DNA from: Acidiflorens sp963847715
Lineage (GTDB): Bacteria > Acidobacteriota > Terriglobia > Terriglobales > Acidobacteriaceae
Length of the DNA stretch: 64,000 bases
Direction: 5' to 3'
Assembly: GCA_963847715.1 (NCBI GenBank)
Contig: CAWKAZ010000001.1
Location: 1-64,000 of the forward strand
A program made the translations under genes and the position numbers. Below are positions 7,853 to 15,614 of the stretch, in pieces. How positions within the stretch are numbered: the stretch's first letter is position 1; each line of letters begins with the position of its first letter. The notes beneath the pieces are model-generated. The model was not told where the DNA came from, ran no database searches, and saw only the letters and a program-made list of their open reading frames with translations.

Positions 7853-8653
7853 CTACTTTACCTGCGGCAAGAGTCTTTCTTTCTTCTTACGGTTGATTCG
7901 ATACGTACGCATCGTATTCGCATGCTCGCATTGCCAAGTGCAGAATTTTCTTCCCCCACGTGTATATTCCACGCGACATTTCTGGCAGATCTTGAATTCA
8001 ACGCCGGTGACAAGATCAATCCACGCTAACGCTGTGAGTAGCTCTCGGCCAGTGATCGGCTGAATGACTGCGCGCGGATGTTTGCCTTTCCATTCAAGGT
8101 GAACTTGCAAGGTGTTTCCGGACCGGCTGTGAATGGCGAACCTATCCCTGACGAGGCTCCACTCCCGACTTAACGGCGGCGGTCTAAACTCTGCCCGGAG
8201 TTTCGCAGGATTACGCAGCAGGGCCCGCCAGTGTTCCTGTTCCTGTCGCAATCGTTCAACAGTTACCGGCAATGCTCGCCCTACAAGATACCGATAGCCG
8301 AACCCGCCCACCAAAAGCATTTCGTTAATGCCGACGGAAGTATTGCCGCTTCGCAGAGTCCCGTCTGACCATGTTCTCAGATGCTGGTCTTCCACAGCAG
8401 ACCACACGCCGACCTCGTTCAGGAAGTTCAGCGCAGAGTCTTCATCATGTTTCAATTTGAAAAAACGCTTGCGGATTTCGTCGGGGTTAACAATGCGGGC
8501 GGGCTTACGTTCGGTGTGCTGACTCACCATAGGAACAAGCTCTCGCTCGCCGGAAATTCTTCCTACACGTGGCACCCAGCGCGTTGGAATACCAAGAAAA
8601 CGCAGTTCCACTGTTGTCGGAAAGTGTATATGGTCCGTGTGTGTGTTATCCAT
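7853..8653 (-). CDS. hypothetical protein with C-terminal CGNR-like zinc finger
   Basis: A protein of about 266 residues with no recognised N-terminal domain. Near the C-terminus CxxC (CQKC) and, after ten residues, CxxxC (CTWQC) are followed by a basic tail (RTYRINRKKK). This spacing resembles the treble-clef zinc finger of CGNR proteins, which are usually transcriptional regulators with an upstream ligand-binding ABATE-type region. A DNA-binding role is therefore inferred. The frame can be extended to a TTG at 8692; the ATG at 8653 is taken although neither has a clear ribosome binding site. It is transcribed divergently from the 8802-9818 operon across a 148-base gap, a position that suits a regulator of that operon. 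Confidence 0.55.
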   Translation of the reverse strand: MDNTHTDHIHFPTTVELRFLGIPTRWVPRVGRISGERELVPMVSQHTERKPARIVNPDEIRKRFFKLKHDEDSALNFLNEVGVWSAVEDQHLRTWSDGTLRSGNTSVGINEMLLVGGFGYRYLVGRALPVTVERLRQEQEHWRALLRNPAKLRAEFRPPPLSREWSLVRDRFAIHSRSGNTLQVHLEWKGKHPRAVIQPITGRELLTALAWIDLVTGVEFKICQKCRVEYTRGGRKFCTWQCEHANTMRTYRINRKKKERLLPQVK

Positions 8654-8801
8654 ACACAAACAACAGTAACATCTTTTAAATGGCGCGAGCAAGGACTACA
8701 ACACAGGACGGCGCGCGACTCGTTAGTCTTCGCATTGGCAAAAGAATGGCATTCGGGTCACACCGTCCGTAATTCAAAACGACAGAAAGCGAGAAAACAC
8801 G

Positions 8802-9107
8802 ATGGTTTGCAGACGAAATTTTGGAGATAAGTACGGCCTGGTCGACCGGGCCTTGTCACTGGTTGCGGGTTATATGGAAGTGACTCGGTGCATCGTGGCC
8901 GCCGAAGAGGATTTGGCAAAAAATCCAACCGATGAAGACACCCTCTGTGTTCTTCAAGCATTCAAGATCACGCTTGCCGTACTCGCCGTATGGGGAGCCG
9001 AGCTGACGGATGCTTTTGACAAAGAGTATGGACGCCCGACCGACGAGCACCATCGGGAAGTTAGCGAAATGCTCCATCAGTGGTTCGTGGTTCCGGTGGT
9101 GAACTGA
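8802..9107 (+). CDS. hypothetical protein, first gene of an island operon
   Basis: A 101-residue, mostly helical, acidic protein (AAEEDLAKNPTDEDT, DKEYGRPTDEHHREV). No family is recognised and no signal peptide or membrane segment is seen. A GAGAA sequence precedes the ATG. The next gene starts three bases after its stop, and a third follows immediately, so the three are probably co-transcribed. The setting in an integrative island suggests an accessory role that cannot be specified. Confidence 0.55.
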   Translation: MVCRRNFGDKYGLVDRALSLVAGYMEVTRCIVAAEEDLAKNPTDEDTLCVLQAFKITLAVLAVWGAELTDAFDKEYGRPTDEHHREVSEMLHQWFVVPVVN

Positions 9108-9110
9108 ATC

Positions 9111-9419
9111 ATGCCCAAATCTTACCGAAATTCGCGCATGAAGCCGGAGATTGTGGCCACGGTTGGCCAGTGGCTCTATGTTTGGTGCCAGTGCCACGCA
9201 CATATAGCTACTGGCTCGGGCGCCACATGCTCAGCAAATACCTTCTACTGCTGCGATGCATGCAGCAACACTAACCTCAGGTTCATTCACGTATCGAAAC
9301 CGGGCTTCTTAGCCCGGAATCGGTTGACCAAGGACGCGACAGGTTTAGGTGGTCAGGCTCTCAGATTCCCTGTAACGCATTTCACAGCGGCCATTACGGC
9401 CAGCAAAAGGAATAGGTAA
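9111..9419 (+). CDS. hypothetical small cysteine-rich protein
   Basis: A 102-residue basic protein with a cysteine-rich segment at about residues 26-52 (WCQCH, then ATC, FYCCDAC), suggesting a degenerate zinc ribbon. It starts three bases after the stop of the upstream gene, and its TAA is followed directly by the ATG of the next gene. That spacing is the main argument that it is real. No family is recognised. Confidence 0.45.
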   Translation: MPKSYRNSRMKPEIVATVGQWLYVWCQCHAHIATGSGATCSANTFYCCDACSNTNLRFIHVSKPGFLARNRLTKDATGLGGQALRFPVTHFTAAITASKRNR

Positions 9420-9818
9420 ATGCAACGCATAATGCAGTGGGCCAATTTCAAAAGCAAAGGGGTGCTTCGTTCGTATCCCATGGTGCTGGACGGAGGCGGC
9501 TTGACCGCTGACGTTCCCGAAGATATGGAACTGATCTCCATCACGGCCGCGTCTGGGGTCTGGATGGACGATGGGTCCATCATTAACACCGTGGAAGACC
9601 CCGACAGTAAAAAGGCCCGTTCCGATCAGAAAGCCCAGGACGTTGCCGCTAGGGACGTGAAGTCAGCCAAGGCACATGACGTTATAGCCGCCAATCCCAC
9701 CCTGTCCATTGATAGGTTATTTGGTCTGCTAAAGAGCCTTAATCTTGACCGCAGCCGCAGCTGGATTGGACGCACGCGGGCGGAGATTTTGGGTGGGGCT
9801 ATTAATCCACGCATCTAG
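9420..9818 (+). CDS. hypothetical protein with C-terminal helical module shared with the 10004-10633 gene
   Basis: A 132-residue protein. The ATG directly follows the stop of the upstream gene; a second in-frame ATG (MQWANF) lies four codons in. The middle is charged (DSKKARSDQKAQD). The last 45 residues, ANPTLSIDRLFGLLKSLNL then RSRSWIG, resemble the C-terminus of the 10004-10633 protein, EHPGLSVGKVASAFRGLGL then HSREWIQ. Both have an NP/HP-x-LS turn, two helices and a conserved R-x-WI. This looks like a small helix-turn-helix or helical-hairpin module. The function is unknown. Confidence 0.5.
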   Translation: MQRIMQWANFKSKGVLRSYPMVLDGGGLTADVPEDMELISITAASGVWMDDGSIINTVEDPDSKKARSDQKAQDVAARDVKSAKAHDVIAANPTLSIDRLFGLLKSLNLDRSRSWIGRTRAEILGGAINPRI

Positions 9819-9843
9819 CCGTCTATATTCGGCCAAAACCCAG

Positions 9844-9914
9844 ACCCCTGTCCTTCCCGACCGAGCGTCCCGCAGGGCTTTAGAGCGAGGACGGGGGAGG
9901 ACGGGGAGGATGGG
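9844..9914 (+). repeat. G-rich tandem repeat with upstream complementary arm, possible terminator
   Basis: Two to three copies of GAGGACGGGG lie at about 9886-9914. An upstream CCCCTGTCCT segment near 9845 can pair with them. This follows the stop at 9818 and could end the three-gene operon, although no T-run is present. Confidence 0.3.
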
Positions 9915-10003
9915 TCGGATTGGTTTCAGTTTGTTTTACAGTATGTTTAAGGACGTAATCAGAGTTGGACGTGTAGATACAGCGGGTTAGATGGGTATGA
10001 TTT

Positions 10004-10633
10004 ATGACGCAGAATTCTATAGCGGAAGCACCAAAAGCGCGGGAAATGCGTGTGACCGTGCAAATCCTAATGCCCACCGCCTTGGCTAAGAAGTTGAAGA
10101 CGTTCTGTAAGCGTGTTTCGCTGACTCAGCCCCAGGTTATACGGACGCTGGTTTTCAACTTACTTACTACTTATTACCCAAGCCAGACGGAAGAGCGAAC
10201 GGCATTGATACGAAGCGCACGGATGCAGCAAAGGCATTGGGAAAACTATGAGCGCGGCACGGTCTTGGTGGGCGCGGTGCTGTCAACCCGTCAGTGCGAA
10301 CGGTTAGACACCGTGGCGGATGGAATCGGCTTAGACCGCAGCGATGTTGTCCGCATCTTGATTCGCAACTTCATTGCTACCACGAAGCCCGGCAGAGCTG
10401 AAGACGCCTTTCTCCAAACAGCGCGGCACTTAACGGCGCGGTTGCCGTCTTCACCGCTGTGGGGCAACGGCTGCGAACGGGACGCGGACAGCCGGTTGGA
10501 TCAGGCCATTGCATTCATCAAAGAGCACCCCGGCCTTTCAGTGGGTAAGGTTGCATCTGCGTTTCGCGGCCTTGGTCTACGGCACAGTCGGGAATGGATC
10601 CAAGACGCGCAAGAGGAAGTGAGGGAAGGGTGA
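10004..10633 (+). CDS. protein with two ribbon-helix-helix-like repeats and a C-terminal helical module
   Basis: A 209-residue protein with internal duplication. Segment 1 (about residues 11-52) reads VTVQILMPT, LKTF, SLTQPQVIRTLVFNLL. Segment 2 (about 86-125) reads VLVGAVLST, LDTV, GLDRSDVVRILIRNFI. Each shows a beta-strand then two helices with the spacing of a MetJ/Arc-type ribbon-helix-helix, so one chain may form a pseudo-dimer that binds DNA. The C-terminal 45 residues resemble those of the 9420-9818 protein. The start is the ATG at 10004, with a weak upstream signal. It lies between the unknown operon and the xis-int pair, so a role in control of the island or of excision is plausible but inferred. 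Confidence 0.6.
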   Translation: MTQNSIAEAPKAREMRVTVQILMPTALAKKLKTFCKRVSLTQPQVIRTLVFNLLTTYYPSQTEERTALIRSARMQQRHWENYERGTVLVGAVLSTRQCERLDTVADGIGLDRSDVVRILIRNFIATTKPGRAEDAFLQTARHLTARLPSSPLWGNGCERDADSRLDQAIAFIKEHPGLSVGKVASAFRGLGLRHSREWIQDAQEEVREG

Positions 10634-10648
10634 CATTGTTTTGAGATT

Positions 10649-10731
10649 CATACCCCACCCCCGGTATGGGGGTCGAATTCCCCAAGGAGCCAAATCCCGG
10701 GAGCCGGACCCCGGTCTTTTACACACGTGTG
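10649..10731. promoter_or_regulatory. palindrome-rich leader upstream of xis-int
   Basis: The gap between the RHH-like gene and the excisionase holds a short hairpin (ATACC/GGTAT, 10650-10667) in a C/G-rich tract. It also holds a perfect 10-base palindrome CACACGTGTG at 10722-10731, flanked by CTTTT and AAAAG. Candidate binding sites for island regulators; no promoter boxes are assigned. Confidence 0.3.
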
Positions 10732-10850
10732 CAGTGAAAAGATGAAAGTGTGAAGAAAAAGCGAAAGCTCTGAGTCAGGATTTGACCATCAATTGCGCCG
10801 GTTTTGGCGCCTTTAGGCACCCATTCCGAGCCGTTTTCAAGCACCTTTAT

Positions 10851-11075
10851 ATGAGGTCCACAGTACCCAATTCGCCATGGATGACGGCCGGTGAGGCTTC
10901 TGAATACTTGCGCGTGTCGCACCGCACGCTGGTCAGATGGGCCCGCACCGGCCTGATACCGGCGCACAGGCTTAGTGGTACCGGCCGCATTACGTGGCGC
11001 TTCCTCCGCTCTGAGCTGGATGCTATGCTGTGCGCGTCATCTAGGGGCCCCGCTGAGCGGGAGGCAGCATTATGA
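10851..11075 (+). CDS. excisionase-like helix-turn-helix protein
   Basis: A 74-residue MerR/excisionase-type winged-helix protein. WMTAGEASEYLRVSHRTLVRW is the DNA-binding helix pair, followed by a wing (ARTGLIPAHRLSG, WRFLRSELDAML), typical of HTH_17 proteins paired with tyrosine recombinases. The frame extends upstream to 10782, but the ATG at 10851 fits the domain start. Its TGA overlaps the ATG of the integrase (ATGA, 11072-11075), so translation is coupled. The expected role is directing the integrase toward excision and/or regulating it. Confidence 0.8.
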   Translation: MRSTVPNSPWMTAGEASEYLRVSHRTLVRWARTGLIPAHRLSGTGRITWRFLRSELDAMLCASSRGPAEREAAL

Positions 11076-12193
11076 GGGCTCAAAGACACACCGTTGGGTG
11101 TGTCCGTTTCGATAAGCGCCGGGGAACATGGAACTATCTTTTCTATGACCACGGCAAGCGCCGGTCACAACGTATCGGCACCAGGAAAGAATTTCCAACC
11201 AAGGCAGCCGCGTGGAAAGCCGTTCTACCCGTCCACACAATGCCGCAAAAGACCAACGGAGAAACCGTCAGGGACGTGAGCACACGATACCAAGCGGAGC
11301 GGATGCCTACCCGGCTTTGCACTGCGCGGGTCTATCGCTCATTTCTGCATAACCACATTTTGCCGAAGTGGGGCGCTACGCTCATCCGAGACGTGCAACC
11401 CAGGCCGGTGGAATTGTGGCTCCGACAATTATCACTCGCCCCAAAGTCCAAGACCCACGTTCGCAGTCTTCTGCATTCCTTGGTTGACTTCGCAATGTGG
11501 GCCGGGATCTTGGAGGTGGGGCGCAATCCAATCTCGCTTGTGGTAAACAAGGGCGCAACGCAGCGGGTGCGGAAGGCACGTAGTCTCACCACTGAGCAGT
11601 TCGGTGCTCTGTCGGCTGAAATGCATGAGCCCTTCGCAACCATGGCACTGCTCTGCGTCTGTCTGGGCCTTCGTATAAGCGAAGCTCTTGCGATCCGTTG
11701 GAGTGACGTGGATTGGCTTGGGTCCAAGCTCAGCATCAAACGCGGCATCGTGGAGCGGCATGTAGACCAATGCAAAACGACGGGCTCAGCTAAGGCACTT
11801 GTACTTGCTGAGGATTTGCTTGCACGCCTTAAATCGTGGAAGCAAACGAGTCAATTCCGAGATGCGGAGGACTGGGTATTTGCCAGCCCCGTCAGTATCG
11901 GCCGCCTGCCCTACTCGTACGGAGGCATACGCGGTGAGCTTGAGCGGGCTGCTAAGGCTTCAGGGCTTGGTCACGTGACCACGCACGCATTCCGACACAC
12001 GTACCGATCATGGCTAGATGCGACCGGAGCGCCCATTTCCGTGCAGCAAAAAATGATGAGGCATTCAAGCATCAAAACAACAATGGACATTTACGGGGAC
12101 GTTGTAACGGATGAGATGAATACCGCGACTCGTAAGGTCGCAGAGCTTGCATTCCCGCTGAACGGAGCGCAAGCAGAGCGCAAGGCGAGCTAA
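11072..12193 (+). CDS. tyrosine recombinase (phage-type integrase)
   Basis: A 373-residue integrase of normal length. It has an N-terminal arm-binding segment, a SAM-like core-binding domain (about 65-160) and a C-terminal catalytic domain (about 175-350). Catalytic signatures are visible: GLRISEAL (first Arg), HAFRH (His/Arg box), MMRHSSIKTT (second His) and the tyrosine in MDIYGD. The gene ends 16 bases from the 3' end of a tRNA-Val gene, the usual placement for an element that recombines into that tRNA. The upstream excisionase overlaps by four bases. No frameshift is seen, so the protein is probably active. Confidence 0.92.
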   Translation: MRAQRHTVGCVRFDKRRGTWNYLFYDHGKRRSQRIGTRKEFPTKAAAWKAVLPVHTMPQKTNGETVRDVSTRYQAERMPTRLCTARVYRSFLHNHILPKWGATLIRDVQPRPVELWLRQLSLAPKSKTHVRSLLHSLVDFAMWAGILEVGRNPISLVVNKGATQRVRKARSLTTEQFGALSAEMHEPFATMALLCVCLGLRISEALAIRWSDVDWLGSKLSIKRGIVERHVDQCKTTGSAKALVLAEDLLARLKSWKQTSQFRDAEDWVFASPVSIGRLPYSYGGIRGELERAAKASGLGHVTTHAFRHTYRSWLDATGAPISVQQKMMRHSSIKTTMDIYGDVVTDEMNTATRKVAELAFPLNGAQAERKAS

Positions 12194-12209
12194 CCCATTG
12201 GAAAGATGG

Positions 12210-12281
12210 TGGGCGCAGTAGGATTCGAACCTACGACTTCCACCGTGTGAGGATGGCACTCTACCGCTGAGTTATGCGCCC
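12210..12281 (-). tRNA. tRNA-Val (anticodon CAC)
   Basis: The complement folds into a full cloverleaf: acceptor GGGCGCA/TGCGCCC, D-stem ACTC/GAGT, anticodon stem CCATC/GGTGG around loop CTCACAC, and T-arm GTAGG-TTCGAAT-CCTAC. The discriminator base is A and CCA is not encoded. The anticodon CAC reads valine GUG. Its 3' end faces the integrase gene and is the probable attachment site of the island. Confidence 0.95.
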
Positions 12282-12580
12282 TTGGATCGTGGGCAGAACG
12301 CCCTTATCTCTTATACAGATGCAAAAATCCGCCGTCAACTTGAGCAAAGAACTCGGTGGTGTCCTTGTTTCTATTTGGTAGGCGTCACGTATTGGGGCGG
12401 AGAGTTTGCTGGCGTGATTACCCTTACCCCTTGCCAAGCGGGCCAAAACCACGCAACAATTGTGACAACGAAAACCCAGAAGCCAAACCAGAGTCTGCGC
12501 GTTTGGTTGCTAGGCTTCACGAAATAATTATCCCCCCAATTGCCCGAGCGAATCAACGCCAAATTAGGACAGCACCAAAA
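12282..12580. other. non-coding gap between tRNA-Val and the integrase remnant
   Basis: About 300 bases with no supported gene; the open frames on both strands lack start signals or family resemblance. GGGC-AGAAC-GCCC just upstream of the tRNA is a weak hairpin. The stretch may hold an old attachment site, but I could not identify one. Confidence 0.3.
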
Positions 12581-13303
12581 TCACGGACAAAAGACCCGCC
12601 CGAGTTCTGCGGCAATCCTCCGATGGTCCCCGATATTCGAGTGACTGTAGCCCATCGTCGTTTCTTGCTGCGCGTGCCCCAACCGGTCCATTCTAATGCG
12701 CATCGGCGCGCCCAGGCTGTCCAGGGCACTTGCATTGCAGTGCCGGAAGGCGTGGAGGCCCATGTGCTTTGTGTCCTCAATGCCAATCTGCTTTAGCAGC
12801 GGTTTGAGGGCCCAGGTCACCACGTTGTAATTGTCCAGCGGCCGCCCGGTGCGAGTAGAGAACAGCAAGCCCTTCCGCTCACCGATGAACACGGCTAAGT
12901 GCTCCGCGAGTGCCGGAGAAATTGGGAACGACCGCACCGCGTTTCCCGTCTTCGGAGTTTGCAGTTGCGCACGCCACGCTGACCGCTTCACGTGGATGAA
13001 CTGCCGCGCGGTGTCCACGTCTTCAGTGAAGAGTCCGCAGACTTCGCCTCCGCGCATTCCCGTCTCTGCGATGATCCAGAAAAGGGACCTGTATGGCTCT
13101 GTAGCCAACCGGATGACTGCGCGTGCTTGTTCCGAGGTAAGCGTCGGCTTTCTTATTGCCCCTCGGCGAGGCAACATCAAACCCTCAAATGGGTTGTGGG
13201 TGACGTAACCCCAGGCGCGCGCCGTCTTCCATATTATGCGCATCGTGGCGAGGATGACCCAACACAGCATAAATGTTCCCAAGCTCAGACCTGGCGTCTT
13301 CAT
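12581..13303 (-). pseudogene. N-terminally truncated tyrosine recombinase
   Basis: 240 residues covering the end of the core-binding domain (WKTARAWGYVTHNPFEG) and a complete catalytic domain: TGMRGGEVCGL (Arg), TPKTGNAVR (Lys), HAFRH, LGHAQQETTMGYSH (His/Tyr). The expected 100 or more N-terminal residues are missing and an in-frame TAG lies just upstream of the first ATG, so it is interpreted as a remnant. It is not closely similar to the integrase at 11072-12193 and lies on the other side of tRNA-Val, which suggests an older, separate element. Confidence 0.75.
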
Positions 13304-14215
13304 AAAGATCTCTCGTGGTGGACCATTCTACTTCCGTCAGGTGTCAATTGCTGTAACCAGTCGATTACAATCAGAACGCCGGAGCTGGTTTTGTTTGAAC
13401 CTTATTGCTCGGGGGTCTGGGGGCAGACAGCCCCCAGCGGGTGCAGGGCTGGCCCTGCTCGCGGGCGCGCGTGGGCGCGCCGGGTTTGGGGTTGGGTCTC
13501 GCTGTTCGCCCTACGTTGGGGTTGGTTTTGCTTTTCTGGCGCTCTCTCAAGGAAGGGGGGCGCGCCAGGCGATGTGCTGGCTGGTTGCCCCCGCGGACGT
13601 GCGGTGAATTTGCGCAGGAGCGACAGCGACGGAGGGCGGGCGGCGACACGGAGCATGGCGCGCAAGATAGCAAACGAACGAATGCGAGCGAAGCGGCCTA
13701 AGAAACGTCTTGGGTACCACCGCAACCTGCTGTCAATTCGCAGTCGGCATTGGGCTGGTTGGTTTGTCGCTGATCACATTCCGTCAGCGTGGCATTGTGC
13801 CGTCGCCGCGCCCTTCCCAGAAACTGGCGGCCTGGTTCCATAACTCCTTTATCCGGAATATTTTGCAAAATTCGTCCCTTTAGAATCAATATTTTGCAAG
13901 GATCTCCCTTCGCGACTCTGCACTGATTCAAGTAAGTATAATATAATCAACAACTTACACTAAATTCCCCAGTGTCGACTAAGCCCTTATTCCTCAAAGA
14001 TTTGGAGATTAACCAGAGATAAGTCTATTGTTTTCAGAGATCACCTGGAGGGGTATGATTTACTGGTAAGTAAACAGAAAATCGCTCCCACTAAAAGCGA
14101 CGTTCTGTAAAATGCGGAATGAACCGGAACGCGCCAAAGCAGGAGTAACACGCGTTGTTCCCGAGCCTCTTGACCCGCATCGCTGCTCCCGTTAGCCTCT
14201 TTTCATCACCCCTTC
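13304..14215. other. 900-base stretch without a supported gene
   Basis: No convincing gene is seen. It contains a degenerate REP-like match on the complementary strand (13343-13373, GTCAATTG...CGATTACAATCA). It also has a strong hairpin with arms CTGGGGGC/GCCCCCAG at 13417-13437, a very GC-rich segment (13420-13630) where open frames occur in several phases by chance, and a 12-base direct repeat AATATTTTGCAA at 13857-13868 and 13888-13899. The GC-rich to AT-rich change near 13850 may mark the edge of the old insertion. The last 200 bases are the upstream region of the sigma-factor gene. Confidence 0.4.
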
Positions 14216-15037
14216 ATGGCCGCCTCCGACACTCCCGACGCTCGGCCTGTAAATGATTCAACAGAAGGCACTTCCGCTCGACTTCACGCCTCCGATGATG
14301 CGCAACTTTCGGACGCCAACGGGGTTTCTACCAATGTGAGCAGCGTTGCCATCGACGGCGGAGTGCTCGATCGCGGAATGTTGGGTCGCGCGCTGCCGAA
14401 GTTTGCCGGAGCTTCGCCATCTCCGTCTGCTCCAATGAATATGGCCAGCTCCGCGGAAGCCATTTCCGACGTCGACGTGATGCTGCGGGTGAAAACAGGC
14501 GACGAGTCTGCTTTTGCCTACCTGGTACAGAAATATCGCCGCCCGATGGTCGGCTTCATGTACCGGTTGTGCCACAATCCGTCAACTGCGGAAGAGTTGG
14601 CACAGGAAGTCTTTTTGCGCGTTTACCGCTCGCGCACCACTTACGAGCCGAGCGCGAAGTTCACGACCTGGCTCTATCGCATCGCGACGAACCTGGCCGT
14701 GAACAACGCGCGCGACACGCGCCATGAGCGTCCGGAAAACACGGTGCGTCTCGATGAGCCCGACCAGGAAACGGGAACAACTCCCGACCTGGCCGACGAC
14801 ACGCTCAGCGCCGAAGAGCAGATTTTGAAACGCGAGCGGCTGGCTGCGATTCGCAACGTGGTCAATGCCTTGCCCGAGCGTCAGCGCATGGCCGTGATCA
14901 TGCACAAGTATCAGCAGATGGATTACCGCGAGATCGCGGGCGTGCTAAAGCTCAGCGAATCCGCCACCAAGTCTTTGCTGTTCCGCGCCTACGAAACGCT
15001 GCGCGAACAGTTGAAACCGTTTGTTTCGGGGAAGTAG
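14216..15037 (+). CDS. ECF-type RNA polymerase sigma factor
   Basis: A 273-residue sigma-70 family protein of the extracytoplasmic-function type. Region 2 (about residues 88-160) shows DESAFAYLVQKYRRPMVGF, AEELAQEVFLRVYR and TWLYRIATNLAVN. Region 4 (about 205-258) shows LPERQRMAVIMHKYQQMDYREIAGVLKLSESATKSLLFRA, which would bind the -35 element. The first 80 residues are low-complexity and may be a variable extension. No ribosome binding site marks the ATG at 14216, and the in-frame ATG at 14435 would also give a complete sigma factor. The next gene, 11 bases on, is its anti-sigma factor. Confidence 0.88.
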   Translation: MAASDTPDARPVNDSTEGTSARLHASDDAQLSDANGVSTNVSSVAIDGGVLDRGMLGRALPKFAGASPSPSAPMNMASSAEAISDVDVMLRVKTGDESAFAYLVQKYRRPMVGFMYRLCHNPSTAEELAQEVFLRVYRSRTTYEPSAKFTTWLYRIATNLAVNNARDTRHERPENTVRLDEPDQETGTTPDLADDTLSAEEQILKRERLAAIRNVVNALPERQRMAVIMHKYQQMDYREIAGVLKLSESATKSLLFRAYETLREQLKPFVSGK

Positions 15038-15048
15038 AGGAAAGCTGT

Positions 15049-15570
15049 ATGAACTGCAATCAAATTCGCGAACTGTTGCCGGATCTGGCCGCTGGCATCG
15101 ATGCTTCGACGCCGGAGGTCACAAAGCACATCGCAGCCTGTCCCGACTGCGCCGCTCATCTTGTCGAGTTCCAGAAGACAATGGCGCTCATGGATGAATG
15201 GCAGGCGCCTGAGCCATCTCCGTACTTTGACACTCGTCTGCAGGCGCGCCTGCGTGAGGAAATGGCGCGCCCGCAGCAATCATGGCTTGCTGCGCTGCTT
15301 CGCCCAGCATGGTCGATGTCGCTCGCCGCGATGTTATTTGCCGGAGCTCTCGCAGTCGGCATCGGCAAGAGTTCTTATGTCGAAGTCGGAAGCATCCCGA
15401 CAAATCCCCCATCACTCGGACTGCCGGTGCAACCAGGAACTGCCCTCGGCGATCTCCAAGCGCTCGACAGAAACGATGAGTTATACGCCGATTTCGATGT
15501 GCTCGACCAGCTCCAGGTACAGGACGATGTCACCGCGAATCCAACGGATTCGCAAGCAGTACTGAATTGA
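15049..15570 (+). CDS. zinc-finger anti-sigma factor
   Basis: A 173-residue membrane protein. The N-terminal HxxxCxxC motif (KHIAACPDC, residues 27-34) after NCNQIRELLPDL is the zinc-binding anti-sigma (zf-HC2/ZAS) domain. One transmembrane segment (about 86-105, MSLAAMLFAGALAVGIG) separates it from a periplasmic tail of about 65 residues. It follows the ECF sigma gene with a strong GAGGAAAG ribosome binding site and should hold that sigma factor inactive until an envelope or redox signal. The tail could be the sensing or protease-target part (inferred). Confidence 0.85.
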   Translation: MNCNQIRELLPDLAAGIDASTPEVTKHIAACPDCAAHLVEFQKTMALMDEWQAPEPSPYFDTRLQARLREEMARPQQSWLAALLRPAWSMSLAAMLFAGALAVGIGKSSYVEVGSIPTNPPSLGLPVQPGTALGDLQALDRNDELYADFDVLDQLQVQDDVTANPTDSQAVLN

Positions 15571-15614
15571 TCTTGAAGTTGGTTGACAGTAAATCGTCAA
15601 CGGGAGACAACGGG

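Noticed and set aside
8381..8830. 149-residue plus-strand frame over the start of the CGNR-like gene
   Set aside because: It is antisense to a better supported gene and has no family resemblance.
13236..13843. Several long frames in the GC-rich block
   Set aside because: High GC removes stop codons in all phases; the frames overlap on both strands and their products are compositionally odd.
14126..14156. GGAAC and CGTT as an autoregulated ECF promoter
   Set aside because: The spacer is 22 bases; ECF promoters need about 16-18.
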